Source: Palsa-504 sp963744005 (GTDB lineage: Bacteria; Actinomycetota; Actinomycetes; Streptosporangiales; Streptosporangiaceae). Taken from it: 64,000 nucleotides of DNA. The DNA is taken from contig CAVURU010000003.1 of the NCBI GenBank assembly GCA_963744005.1, positions 1,674,001-1,738,000 of the forward strand. The letters run 5' to 3'. Positions 53,241 through 61,885 of the stretch are shown here, in pieces. The notes beneath the pieces are model-generated. The model was not told the DNA's origin, made no database searches, and worked only from the letters and a program-made list of their open reading frames with translations. The stretch's first letter is position 1, and each line of letters begins with the position of its first letter. Position numbers and translations under genes: made by a program.

Positions 53241-53666
53241 CGGCACGCGATCGACCGCCCCGGAGCACGCCGCCGGACGATCCGCCCGGAGCATTCCCTT
53301 GGCATTGGTTTCCTCGGCTGGGTGGCTCAGATATCGGCCAATGTGACAGAACCCACCCATCCGGGACGCTAGCGCCCGCGATCGGTCAGGTCAACGGGGC
53401 CGGGCCGTTCGGCTGATGATGGCTCGGGCGCCGGTGACACCCTGCCTTGTCGCAGGAGGCACCTCGGGAATGAGCCGGCACAGAAATGCACCTCAAGCGT
53501 TGCATTGACCACGATCAGCCGGCCGCTCAGACCCTCGGATTTCGGGAAACGTTGGCGAAGCACATCAGACATGGATGATTGACATGGAACAAGCACGGCT
53601 GGAACCAGATGGCCAGGGCTGCGTGAACGGGGAAGCATCCGCCGGTATTGAACTACGGCACATGCG
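53241..53666. other. Intergenic region, no gene seen
   Basis: About 425 bases upstream of the CoA-transferase. It should hold the promoter of that operon. Short open frames exist but have poor codon use. Confidence 0.4.
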
Positions 53667-54075
53667 TTACTTCATAGCCGAACGCGTAGGTACCCGCCAG
53701 GTCAAAGGCGGTCCGCCGTGCAGCGGCAGCACGAGCTGATTGCGCTGGCTGATGGCCGCTTCGACGAACTGCTGCAGTGACTGGGCGGCGGTCGTGCCGT
53801 TCTCGGCGGCCGCGGCGTTGGCCAGCACCTACTCGAACGAGGCGTGGGTGAGGTAGCTGAGCAGGTCCTCACGAGTCGGGAAGTGCCGGTAGAGCGTGCC
53901 GACGCCGACGCCCGCGTCGGCGCGATCGTCGCCATCGGGACCCGCAGGCCCTCGCGGTGGATGGCCGCGGTGGCGGCCCGGACGAGCGTCTGCTGGTTGC
54001 GGGCCGCGTCGCTGCGCGGCTCACGCGCGTCACTTTGGGCGACGCTGCGGTTGCTGTCTCTAGCTGCTGTACCGG
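53667..54075 (-). pseudogene. TetR-family regulator, decayed
   Basis: Reverse-strand reading gives RSDAARNQQTLVRAATAAIH and REGLRVPMATIA, then after a frame change DAGVGVGTLYRHFPTREDLLSYL, the classic TetR helix-turn-helix. A TAG stop follows in HASFE(stop)VLANAAAAENG, and the remainder is truncated. There are thus at least two lesions, so it is a true pseudogene rather than a single sequencing error. Confidence 0.75.
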
Positions 54076-54222
54076 CTCAGGTTCCTTAAATGCCGCTAGG
54101 TATTCCGTCTTCCGTCCGGTTCCATCTAACGCGACCTTTAGGCTGTAAATTCGAATTATTTGATAGAAGTCGGTGATTCGCCGCGCAGTGATAGCCTGCA
54201 TGTAGGAACAATTTGAGATGAG

Positions 54223-54471
54223 ATGAACGCGATGCCCTTCAGGCCAGCGCCGTCACGGAGCGCGTCTGCGACACAATCCGAAATCGCCATCGGCCGCGTG
54301 ATGGCCAGCATGGGAAGTGCCGATCAGCTCGCGCATGCCGATCCCACCATCCGCGTTGCCTGTCCCGTTTGCGAAGCACTCAGCCATCAGCGATGCCTTG
54401 AGCGCAACCCGAAGCAATACGTCACCCCGCATGCCGAGCGCACCGCGCTCGTAACCCCCGCAGCCGTCTGA
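54223..54471 (+). CDS. Small zinc-finger protein of phage/mobile-element type
   Basis: 82 residues. RVACPVCEALSHQRCLERNPKQYVTPHAERTAL follows the CPxCxAxxxxxCxxxx...HxxR pattern of small zinc-finger proteins abundant in actinobacterial phages and plasmids. The N-terminus is a short helix. Its presence supports a mobile origin for this region. ATG 54223 is used; 54232 is possible. Confidence 0.65.
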   Translation: MNAMPFRPAPSRSASATQSEIAIGRVMASMGSADQLAHADPTIRVACPVCEALSHQRCLERNPKQYVTPHAERTALVTPAAV

Positions 54472-54652
54472 AGGGCACGTGCCTCGTTTGCGAGTCGTGG
54501 CCGTGGATCTAGCCTTCGGTACCCCGTCGGCTCGCTGATCTGATTGCGCCGCCACCGGCATCCGGCGCAGCATAGGCCGCACGCCGGTGGCGCCGCAGAT
54601 CAGCCGACTGTGCCGGACTAGCGTGTCGCGGCAAGTCGCGAAGCTTTAGACG

Positions 54653-54856
54653 TCAGAGCGGACGGACGTTCTCCGCCTGCGGTCCCTTCTGCCCCTGGGT
54701 CGTGTCGAACTCGACCTTCTGGTTTTCGTCCAGCGACCTGTAGCCGGAAGACGCGATCGCGGAGAAGTGGACGAACACGTCCGCCGTCCCGTCATCGGGG
54801 GCGATGAAACCATAACCCTTGTCGGAGTTGAACCACTTCACCGTGCCTGTTGCCAT
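54653..54856 (-). CDS. Cold-shock protein (CspA family)
   Basis: 67 residues, the full length of a single CSD. RNP1 KGYGFI and RNP2 VFVHF are intact (ATGTVKWFNSDKGYGFIAPDD). It binds single-stranded RNA/DNA as a chaperone. A non-coding leader of up to 200 bases precedes the ATG, as in other csp genes. Confidence 0.96.
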   Translation of the reverse strand: MATGTVKWFNSDKGYGFIAPDDGTADVFVHFSAIASSGYRSLDENQKVEFDTTQGQKGPQAENVRPL

Positions 54857-55108
54857 GTGCCTGAATCCTTTATCCGTCATGTCACGCCGCGGCCTCGCCG
54901 CGCCGTTCGTGAGCATACCCCCTCCCGCCTTAGCAGGCGGACACCGGTGCCAGATCGCAGCCGTTGACGACATTATTCTGATCGCCTGGGAGCCGAGTGC
55001 GGAGCCATCATCCGCCAGGATCGGGCCGCACATCGCTTCACTCAGCATTCGAGGCAGGCACAGGAGCAGGCTAAATGGACGGCCAGCCGTACCGGGCGCA
55101 TGCCGTTG

Positions 55109-55156
55109 CCTCGATGGCATGGAGGGGTCAGGGGCTCGAATCCCGTCAGCTCCGCC
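55109..55156 (+). mobile_element. Proposed attR: partial tRNA-Ala copy
   Basis: 48 bases match the 3' half of the tRNA-Ala at 43426-43498 with four substitutions and one deletion. The anticodon loop ATGGCAT is kept, but there is no 5' half, so it cannot be a working tRNA. It is followed at 55182 by a terminator-like hairpin. It marks the right end of the proposed island. Confidence 0.7.
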
Positions 55157-55181
55157 CGGTGATCTCGCACGGCATGGGAAT

Positions 55182-55210
55182 GACCCCGAACCCTCATGGG
55201 GTTCGGGGTC
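55182..55210 (+). terminator. 12-bp perfect hairpin after the tRNA remnant
   Basis: GACCCCGAACCC (55182-55193) pairs with GGGTTCGGGGTC (55199-55210) around TCATG. It looks like the original tRNA terminator, left behind when the island inserted into the tRNA. Confidence 0.75.
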
Positions 55211-55270
55211 GTCCTGGTTGGGGCCGGGTGGTTTCCCTCGGCTGGCCGATGGACAGGAGCGTGCGTCGAG

Positions 55271-55829
55271 ATGGCCGAGCTCGGGTTCCCGTCACCGCCC
55301 CTGGCGGGTGAGGTGACCTTGCTGCGCCCCGGGCGCGAAGCAGATCTCCCGGCCGTGGTGTCGGCGTTCAACGACCCGGTCATGCAGCGGTTCTCGTGGC
55401 GTTCGGCGCCCTACACCGAGGCTGATGCGCAGGGCTTCTTCGCCGAACAGGAGCTGGCCCGGTTGCGCGGCGAGGAGCTGAGCCCGGCGCTGGCCGAGCC
55501 GCACGACCAGGACGCGGTACTCGGCGCCGTCTCCCGCTACGAGGTGCGCCTGGACCAAGGCTGCGCCGCGATCGGCTACTGGCTCGCCCCGGAGGCACGC
55601 GGCCGGGGCGCCGTGACGCAGGCCCGTGCGGCTGCTCGCCCAGTGGGCCTATGGCGAGCTGAGGCTGTCCCGGCTGGAGCTGACCTGCGGTCCCGACAAT
55701 ACGGCGTCGCAGCGCGCGGCTGAACGCTGCGGCTTTTCCCGTGAGGGCCTGCTTCGCTCTCATGTGCCCTTCAAGGGGGCCCGCCGCGACAGCGTGATCT
55801 ACGGCCTGCTGCACGGTGAGCTGCGCTAG
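55271..55829 (+). CDS. GNAT-family N-acetyltransferase, one frame break
   Basis: From ATG 55271, VTLLRPGREADLPAVVSAFND and AAIGYWLAPEARGRG (acetyl-CoA-binding region) are read. Near 55620 an extra C shifts the frame; the rest (RLLAQWAYGELRLSRLELTCG, DNTASQRAAERCGFSREGLL) continues in the next frame to 55829. Restored length is about 185 residues, normal for RimJ/RimL-like GNAT enzymes. Substrate unknown. The lesion is a single indel, so an error is plausible. Confidence 0.78.
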
Positions 55830-55977
55830 CGGCCAGGAGCCAGCTCAGGGCGAGGCTGAGGCCGTCGCATGCGGTCCTAATTGCAAGGCGGACGCATCTG
55901 CGCTTCGCTACCGTTGCGGTGCCGGGTGCCGGCGGCGGAGCGCGGGCGGGCGGCGGGAATCCGGCCGGGATCCGCGG

Positions 55978-56439
55978 CTAGGACCGGCAGTTGGCGCACA
56001 GGCCGGTGACGGCGAACCGGTGGGTGTTGATGGCGAAGCCGTACTGGGCCCGGGCGCTCTCGATCAGGGCCTGGAACATGTCGCCGGGCACCTCGGTCAT
56101 GGAGCCGCACTGCTCGCACACCAGGTGCCCGTGCGCGGCGGAGGCCAGGTGATAGGTGGCCGGCCCCTCCCCCATCCGGGTGCTGTCGATGATGCCGAGC
56201 CGTTCCAGCTCTTCCAGGTTGCGATAGACCGTGGACAGGTGCACGTCGGGAGCGTGCGAGCGAACCTCGGCGGCGAGTTCCTCGGCCGTTCGGTGATCCC
56301 GGCTGCCGAACAGGGCCTGCAGGAGAAGCCGGCGGGCAGGGGTCGCCCGGCCGCCCTGCTCGCGGATCAGGGCCAGCACGGCCTCGATCGACTCATGCTC
56401 ACTCCGGGCGGCCGCTTGCGCCTGGACGTCGCTGGTCAC
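55978..56439 (-). CDS. Fur-family regulator, probable nickel regulator Nur
   Basis: 153 residues from GTG 56439. The DNA-binding helix is in GRATPARRLLLQALF ... VHLSTVYRNLEELERLGII. The metal/zinc sites are CEQCG and CANC, with His residues in HGHLVCEQC and NTHRFAVTG. The gene is divergent from a NiCoT nickel/cobalt transporter. Two inverted repeats with TTGC/GCAA or TGCGA/TCGCA arms around a 5-base spacer match the Nur-type box layout, one at its own promoter and one at the transporter. Nickel rather than iron or zinc is therefore the likely cue. Confidence 0.85.
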   Translation of the reverse strand: MTSDVQAQAAARSEHESIEAVLALIREQGGRATPARRLLLQALFGSRDHRTAEELAAEVRSHAPDVHLSTVYRNLEELERLGIIDSTRMGEGPATYHLASAAHGHLVCEQCGSMTEVPGDMFQALIESARAQYGFAINTHRFAVTGLCANCRS

Positions 56440-56463
56440 ACAGCCAGCGTACCCGCGATACGA

Positions 56464-56488
56464 GCAGTTGCGACGAACGAGCAACTGC
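56464..56488. promoter_or_regulatory. Nur-box-like operator at the fur/nur promoter
   Basis: GCAGTTGC (56464-56471) and GCAACTGC (56481-56488) are perfect arms. The inner TTGC-N9-GCAA fits the TTGCaa-N5-ttGCAA layout of Nur boxes. It lies 25 bases upstream of the GTG at 56439. Confidence 0.65.
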
Positions 56489-56613
56489 GAAATCTCGGGC
56501 CGCGAGCGGACCGCGCGGTTAGCCGGTTGGCTGGGCCGGCCGACCCGGGCTCGCGGCCCATGATGCGAGAAAGCCCTGATGGCGACCGCGTCGTACCCAC
56601 ATAGCCGACGCTA

Positions 56614-56630
56614 TTGCGAGCGAGTCGCAT
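56614..56630. promoter_or_regulatory. Nur-box-like operator before the nickel transporter
   Basis: TTGCGA-GCGAG-TCGCAT: TGCGA and TCGCA are perfect arms around five bases, the same spacing as the site at 56464-56488. It lies about 50 bases before the ATG at 56680. Confidence 0.65.
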
Positions 56631-56679
56631 CATTCCCTAGACTGGCCGCTGTCCGAGACTCCCGGGGAAGGCGGCGCTG

Positions 56680-57792
56680 ATGGTCGATCTGGGTACTCGG
56701 CTCGCGCGGGTGCGCAACGGGCTGACACCCCGCGAGTGGGCCAAGGTCGGCGGGATGACAGCGACGGTCATCGCCCTGAACGTGGCGGGCTGGGTCATGC
56801 TGGCCGCCGCAGTCGGCGGTCACTACCAGATCACCAACAAGGAGCTGTTCGGCTTCGGCACCGGCACGCTGGCCTACACCCTGGGCATGCGGCACGCGTT
56901 CGACGCCGACCACATCGCGGCCATCGACAACACGACCCGCAAGCTGGTCAACGAGGGCAAGCGGCCGCTGTCGGTCGGGTTCTTCTTCTCGCTGGGCCAT
57001 TCCTCCGTGGTGTTCGTGATGGCCATCCTGCTGAACTTCGGCATCCGCGCACTGGACGAGCAGGTCAAGAACGATAATTCCGGCCTGCACAACGTCACCG
57101 GGATCGTCGGCACCACGGTCTCCGGCACGTTCCTGTACATCATCGCGATCTTGAACATCATCATCCTGATCGGCATCACCAGGGTCTTCCGGGAGATGCG
57201 CACCGGTAAGTACAACGACGAGGAGCTCGAGGAGCAGCTCAACAAGCGCGGGATGATGAACCGGTTCTTCGGGCCGCTGGGCCGCCGGATCGACACCCCG
57301 TGGAAGATGTACCCGCTCGGCATCCTCTTCGGCCTGGGGTTCGACACCGCGACAGAGGTGACCCTGCTGGTCCTGGCCGGGACGGCCGTGGTGTCCGGGC
57401 TCCCGTTCTACGCCATCTTGTCGCTGCCGATCCTGTTCGCAGCCGGGATGTGCCTGTTCGACACCATCGACGGCTGCTTCATGAACTTCGCCTACGACTG
57501 GGCCTTCGCCAAGCCGATCCGCAAGGTGTACTACAACCTGACCATCACCGGCCTGTCGGTGTTCGTGGCCGTCTTCGTCGGCACCATCGAGATCCTGGGC
57601 CTGGTCGGCAGCGAGTACAACCTCAGCGGGGGCTTCTGGTCGTTCATGGGCAACTTCAACATCAACCAGGCCGGATTCGTCATCGTCGGCATCTTCGTGC
57701 TCACCTGGATCGTGGCCCTGGCCATCTGGCACTTCGGCCACATCGAGCAGAAGTGGGAAATCCCGGCCGCCCAGGCTGACAGCGGGGACTAG
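56680..57792 (+). CDS. HoxN/NixA (NiCoT) family nickel/cobalt transporter
   Basis: 370 residues with eight helices. The family signature RHAFDADHIAAIDNTTRKL in helix 2 is complete, with SLGHSSVVF, GFDTATEVTLL and LFDTIDGCFMNFAYDW. It imports Ni2+ (or Co2+) across the cytoplasmic membrane. The operator at 56614-56630 suggests repression by the divergent Nur when nickel is plentiful. Confidence 0.95.
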   Translation: MVDLGTRLARVRNGLTPREWAKVGGMTATVIALNVAGWVMLAAAVGGHYQITNKELFGFGTGTLAYTLGMRHAFDADHIAAIDNTTRKLVNEGKRPLSVGFFFSLGHSSVVFVMAILLNFGIRALDEQVKNDNSGLHNVTGIVGTTVSGTFLYIIAILNIIILIGITRVFREMRTGKYNDEELEEQLNKRGMMNRFFGPLGRRIDTPWKMYPLGILFGLGFDTATEVTLLVLAGTAVVSGLPFYAILSLPILFAAGMCLFDTIDGCFMNFAYDWAFAKPIRKVYYNLTITGLSVFVAVFVGTIEILGLVGSEYNLSGGFWSFMGNFNINQAGFVIVGIFVLTWIVALAIWHFGHIEQKWEIPAAQADSGD

Positions 57793-58032
57793 GCCGGCTG
57801 CGCCGGATGGTGGCGAAGGTGGCCCGGGCCAGCGCGATCGCGTCCGGCACGGCGCCCAGGTCATCGCGGAGCAGGATCATGTCGGCCGCGCAGATGGCGG
57901 TTGCTCATGCGGGCACAGTTCGTCGTGCGGCTGCCCCAAGGGGTGCAGTTGCGGCTGTAACGGATAGCTTCCGGCGCCGGGACGCCGGTGCGGATCCAGC
58001 CAGGATCGGCACCGGGTCCCTGCGGTAAGCCG

Positions 58033-60420
58033 TCAGCGAGCCGCCTGGCGGAGCTCGCCTTCCTCGATCAGGCCCAGGATGACGTCCGGGGACAGCGGCT
58101 GGTCGGTGGTGGCCACGCCGAGCGGGGCCAGCGCGTCGCGGACCGCGTTGACCAGGGCGGCGGGCGAGGCGATGGCGCCGCCCTCGCCCAGGCCCTTGTG
58201 GCCGCCCGGGGTCAGCGCCGGGGTGATGACGTGCCCGTACTCCAGGTCCGGGACCTCGGCCGCGGTGGGCAGCAGGTAGTCCATGAACGTCGTCGTGGTC
58301 GGGTTGCCCGCGTCGTCGTAGCGGAAGTGCTCGTAGAACACCCCGCCGATACCCTGCACCACTCCCCCGGCGATCTGCCCCTCGACCACGTTGGGGTTGA
58401 TCATCTCGCCGCAGTCCTCGGAGATCACGTAGCGCAGGATGTGCACCATGCCGGTCTCCCGGTCGATCTCGATGATCACCGCGTGGCAGGCGTTGGAGTA
58501 CATCCAGTCCGGGGACTTGTACCGCTTGGAGATCTCCAGGCCGAGCTCGGCGCCGGGCGGCAGCGCGGCCGGGTTGAGCAGGTACGCGGCCGCGGCGATC
58601 TCGGCCAGCGACACGCCCTTGCTGTCCGGGTCGCCCTTGACGTGCGCGACGCTGTCGGTCATCTCCAGGTCGCCCGGGTCGATTTCCATCATCTGCCCGG
58701 CCACGGCCAGGACCCGGTCCCGCATGATGGCGCCCGCCTGGTGGGCCGCGCCGCCCGCCACCCCGGCGGTCCGGCTGCCGCCGGTGATCGCGCCGTACGG
58801 GGTGGAGTCGGTGTCGCCCTGGTGGAAGTGCACGTCCTCGACGTTGACGCCCATCTCGTCGGCCACGATCTGGATCATGGTCGTCTCGATGCTCTGCCCG
58901 TGGCTGCCGGTGCCCATGTAGACGTTGACCTTGCCGCTGGGCTCGATCCGGATGGTGGCCGCGGCGGCCCCGCCGGAACCGGCCCCGGGCTGCGGCTCGA
59001 TGTACAGGGACAGCCCGATGCCCACCAGGCGGCCGTCGGCCCGGGCCTGCTGCTGATCCTTGCGGAACTGGTCGTAGCCGACCAGCTCGGCTGCCTGCTC
59101 CAGGCACTCCTGCGGGCTGACGCCCTCGTACACCATCTTCATCGAGTTGGTGTAGGGCAGCTCGGCCCGGGCGATGACGTTGCGGCGGCGGAACTCCAGC
59201 GGGTCGATGTCGAGCTTCTGGGCGATGACGTCGACCATGATCTCGCGGCCGGTGGTCTCCATCATCCACGGCCCGCGGTAGGCACAGTGGCCGCACGTGT
59301 TGGTGTACACGGCCTGGCCGGAGTAGGACACCGAGCCCGGGCCGGACCAGTGGTACGGCCCGGGGAAGACGCGGCTGGCCAGCCCGGCCGTCTGGCCGTT
59401 GCTCCCGCTCGGGAAGGCACCGACATTCTCCACGTGGTTGGCCTTGGCCGCCAGCAGCAGGCCGTTCTCGTCGGTGGCCGCGGTGATCTCCAGCGACTCC
59501 TCGCGGGCGTGCCCGCCGCCGATCAGGTTCTCGGCCCGGTCCTCGATCCACTTCACCGACCGGTCGCCGAGGAGCATGGCGGCCAGGACGACGGCCTGCT
59601 CCTCCTTCTGGATGCCGATCTTCTGCCCGAACGAGCCGCCGACGTCGTTCATGACGATGTGGATGTCGTCGGCGGGCAGGCCCAGCATCCGGGACAGGAA
59701 GGCCCGGGGCTCGTGCACGCCCTGGCAGGCGAAGACCAGCTCGAGCTGCTTGGCCCCGATGTCCCAGTGGGCCACGATGCCGCGGGTCTCCATCGGGACG
59801 TTGACGTAGCGGTGCTGGTCGATCTTCTCGTGGAAGACGTGCGGAGCGCTGTCCAGCAGCTCGTCCACGCTCTCCACGTCGGCCGCGGGCAGCACGCCGG
59901 CCAGGTTGTCGGGCAGCTCGGGATGCACCTTCCAGCTGCCCTCGGCCAGGGCCTGGTCGGCGGTGACGACCGCGTCCACCGGCTCGATGTCGACCTCGAC
60001 CAGCTCGGCGGCGTCCTCGGCCAGGTACCGGGACTCAGCGATGACGATGGCGATGGGGTCGCCGACGTAGCGGACGAAACGGTCGGCCAGCACCTGGCGC
60101 GGGGTGTGGTCCGGGCCCCGGCCGGCCAGCTGATGGTCCGGCGAGTTGGTCTCGGCCGCGGTCAGCACGGCGATGACGCCCGGCACCTGGCGGGCCTCGG
60201 TGGCGTCCACGCTCCGGATGTGGCCCGCCGCTACCGTGCTGCGGACGAACGCGGCGTGGACCATCCCGGGCCGGTTGAGGTCGTCGATGTACCGGCCGTG
60301 CCCGGTGACCATCCGCCGGTCCTCGGTTCGCGGCATCCGCTTGCCGACCCACCGGGCCGCGATCCCGGTGCCGTCAAGCGCGCCCGGCGCCTCGGCGTGC
60401 TGGTGCGTGTCCGTGCTCAT
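58033..60420 (-). CDS. Molybdenum hydroxylase large subunit (aldehyde/xanthine dehydrogenase family, CoxL-like)
   Basis: About 795 residues from ATG 60420 behind AAGGGAG. The moco-binding motifs are present: GGSFGQKIG, AYRGPW, and the catalytic Glu in HKGLGEGGAIASP. The active-site loop is AYRGPW, not the AYXCSFR of form I CO dehydrogenase, so it is not a true CODH. The FAD and iron-sulfur subunits (CoxM, CoxS) are not next to it, which is unusual; they may lie elsewhere. It would oxidise an aldehyde or N-heterocycle. Confidence 0.9.
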   Translation of the reverse strand: MSTDTHQHAEAPGALDGTGIAARWVGKRMPRTEDRRMVTGHGRYIDDLNRPGMVHAAFVRSTVAAGHIRSVDATEARQVPGVIAVLTAAETNSPDHQLAGRGPDHTPRQVLADRFVRYVGDPIAIVIAESRYLAEDAAELVEVDIEPVDAVVTADQALAEGSWKVHPELPDNLAGVLPAADVESVDELLDSAPHVFHEKIDQHRYVNVPMETRGIVAHWDIGAKQLELVFACQGVHEPRAFLSRMLGLPADDIHIVMNDVGGSFGQKIGIQKEEQAVVLAAMLLGDRSVKWIEDRAENLIGGGHAREESLEITAATDENGLLLAAKANHVENVGAFPSGSNGQTAGLASRVFPGPYHWSGPGSVSYSGQAVYTNTCGHCAYRGPWMMETTGREIMVDVIAQKLDIDPLEFRRRNVIARAELPYTNSMKMVYEGVSPQECLEQAAELVGYDQFRKDQQQARADGRLVGIGLSLYIEPQPGAGSGGAAAATIRIEPSGKVNVYMGTGSHGQSIETTMIQIVADEMGVNVEDVHFHQGDTDSTPYGAITGGSRTAGVAGGAAHQAGAIMRDRVLAVAGQMMEIDPGDLEMTDSVAHVKGDPDSKGVSLAEIAAAAYLLNPAALPPGAELGLEISKRYKSPDWMYSNACHAVIIEIDRETGMVHILRYVISEDCGEMINPNVVEGQIAGGVVQGIGGVFYEHFRYDDAGNPTTTTFMDYLLPTAAEVPDLEYGHVITPALTPGGHKGLGEGGAIASPAALVNAVRDALAPLGVATTDQPLSPDVILGLIEEGELRQAAR

Positions 60421-60738
60421 TGGCGGCTCCCTTGGTCGCGCAGGCGGCATCCCGGGCCTGGTTTCCGGCGGCAGCAGCCGCGGACGGGCCGGGCCCGGTT
60501 CGTCTTGGACGGGCGGCAGACAGCGTCCAGCGGCGCACAACGGTGGCGGTGAAGCCAGCTGAGGTCAGTCTGCAGGGTGCCCAGTCCGGTCTCTACATCA
60601 GTACGCCGATGGTCAGCCCGGCCGGACGATCTCGACGTCGATTCGTGCCCCGGCGGGCTACTTATCCTTATCTAGGATAACCGTTCCGGCTCCGGGAACG
60701 GAAGCGGCCGCGGGCCGCTCCCCTCCCCCGGCCTGCGG
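60421..60738. other. Intergenic region with a strong AT-rich palindrome
   Basis: About 318 bases between the hydroxylase start and the CMD stop (both reverse). It should hold the hydroxylase promoter; the palindrome at 60662-60680 is its main feature. Confidence 0.45.
60662..60680. promoter_or_regulatory. TTATCCT-TATCT-AGGATAA palindrome
   Basis: Perfect 7-base arms around a 5-base spacer, 240 bases upstream of the hydroxylase ATG. A TetR gene lies at 61184-61829 and is a possible binder. It might also act as a terminator for the CMD gene, although it lacks a GC stem. Confidence 0.5.
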
Positions 60739-61074
60739 CTACGACTGGTCGTAGGCGGCGAAGACCTCCCGGGCCACGGTGACGGCGGACATGGCCCGCG
60801 GCCAGCCGGCGTAGAAGGCCAGGTGAATGATCACTTCCTTCAGCTCGGTCTCGGTCAGCCCGTTGTCCCGGGCCCGGGCCAGGTGGCTGCGGAGCTGCTC
60901 GGTGCTGCCGTTGGTGATGAGGGCGGCGACCACGATCAGGCTGCGGTCCCGGGGAGCCAGCTCGGGGCGGGCCCAGATGTCGTCGAAGATGACCTCGTCG
61001 GTGAGCTGGGCCAGTTTCGGGGAGAAGTCCCCGAGCAGGCGCTGGCCGATGGTGGGCTCGTCGGTGTCGCTCAT
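60739..61074 (-). CDS. Carboxymuconolactone decarboxylase-family protein
   Basis: 111 residues. DDIWARPELAPRDRSLIVVAAL and LKEVIIHLAFYAGWPRAMSA are the CMD fold. The Cys pair of AhpD-like peroxidases is absent, so it is of the decarboxylase branch or of unknown role. It is the upstream gene to the hydroxylase on the same strand, 318 bases away. The short divergent space (61075-61183) separates it from a TetR gene. Confidence 0.9.
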   Translation of the reverse strand: MSDTDEPTIGQRLLGDFSPKLAQLTDEVIFDDIWARPELAPRDRSLIVVAALITNGSTEQLRSHLARARDNGLTETELKEVIIHLAFYAGWPRAMSAVTVAREVFAAYDQS

Positions 61075-61183
61075 GGCACTCCCAGGGGACGGCGGAAAAG
61101 GGTTCGCCTCTGACCCTTATCAGGTTGCCGCCGGGCGCGGCTACACTCCTGCTGAACGGCACGGCGAAGGCAGGCGGGGGCGG

Positions 61184-61829
61184 ATGGTGCAACCACCAGC
61201 ACGGGAACCCCGGGGCAGGACGGCCGCGCGGCCCTGGCAGTGGGCCCGGACGGCCGACACGCAGCGGGCGCTGCTGGACGCGGCCCGCGAGGTGTTCACC
61301 GAGCAGGGGTTCGCCGAGGCCAGCATCGCCGACGTGGTGGAACGCGCCGGATCGAGCGTGGGCAGCCTCTACCACCACTTCGGCGGGAAGAGCGAGCTGT
61401 TCATCGCGCTGTGGCGGGAGTACCAGCACGCCCAGGAGGAGGCGGCCAGCCGGGCCGTGGCGCAGGCCAGGAAGGCCGGCGTGACCGACCCGTTCGAGCT
61501 GTTCTCGGCGGGCACCCGGGCGTTCCTCGAGGGCTGCTGGCAGCGCCGTGACCTGGCCATGCTCTTCTACCACGGGGACGGGCGCGGGCTTCGAGGTGGC
61601 GCGGCGGCAGCGCGGGCACGAGTGGATCAGGCAGAACGACACCCTGCTCGAGCTGTCGGACACCTCCTTCGACCGGCTGTACGCGGTCATCCTGACCTCG
61701 CTGAGCGGCGAGGGCGGCCGGGAGGTGGCGGCGGCCAAGACCAAGCGGCAGGCCAACCGCATCATCGACGCCGTGCTGGAGTACGCCCGGCGGCTGATGG
61801 ACGGCGGCCCCTGGCAGCCGCCGTCCTGA
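61184..61829 (+). CDS. TetR-family transcriptional regulator, one frame break
   Basis: From ATG 61184 (AGGCGGGGG upstream), RALLDAAREVFTEQGFAEASIADVVERAGSSVGSLYHHFGGKSELF is a full TetR helix-turn-helix. Near 61585 the frame shifts by one in GGGCGCGGG; the ligand domain continues GFEVARRQRGHEWIRQND ... RRLMDGG to 61829. Restored length is about 214 residues, normal. A -10-like TACACT is at 61142-61147. It is divergent from the CMD gene and may regulate it and the hydroxylase. Confidence 0.82.
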
Positions 61830-61885
61830 GCACCGGGACGGCCGGCCCTGAGACGGCGGGCGCTGAGACAGCAGGCGCCCGGCCG

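Noticed and set aside
55075..55156. A second complete tRNA
   Set aside because: Only the anticodon arm to the acceptor 3' side is present; there is no 5' acceptor strand or D arm.
58033..60420. Form I carbon monoxide dehydrogenase large subunit
   Set aside because: The active-site loop is AYRGPW, not AYXCSFR, and no coxM/coxS genes are adjacent.
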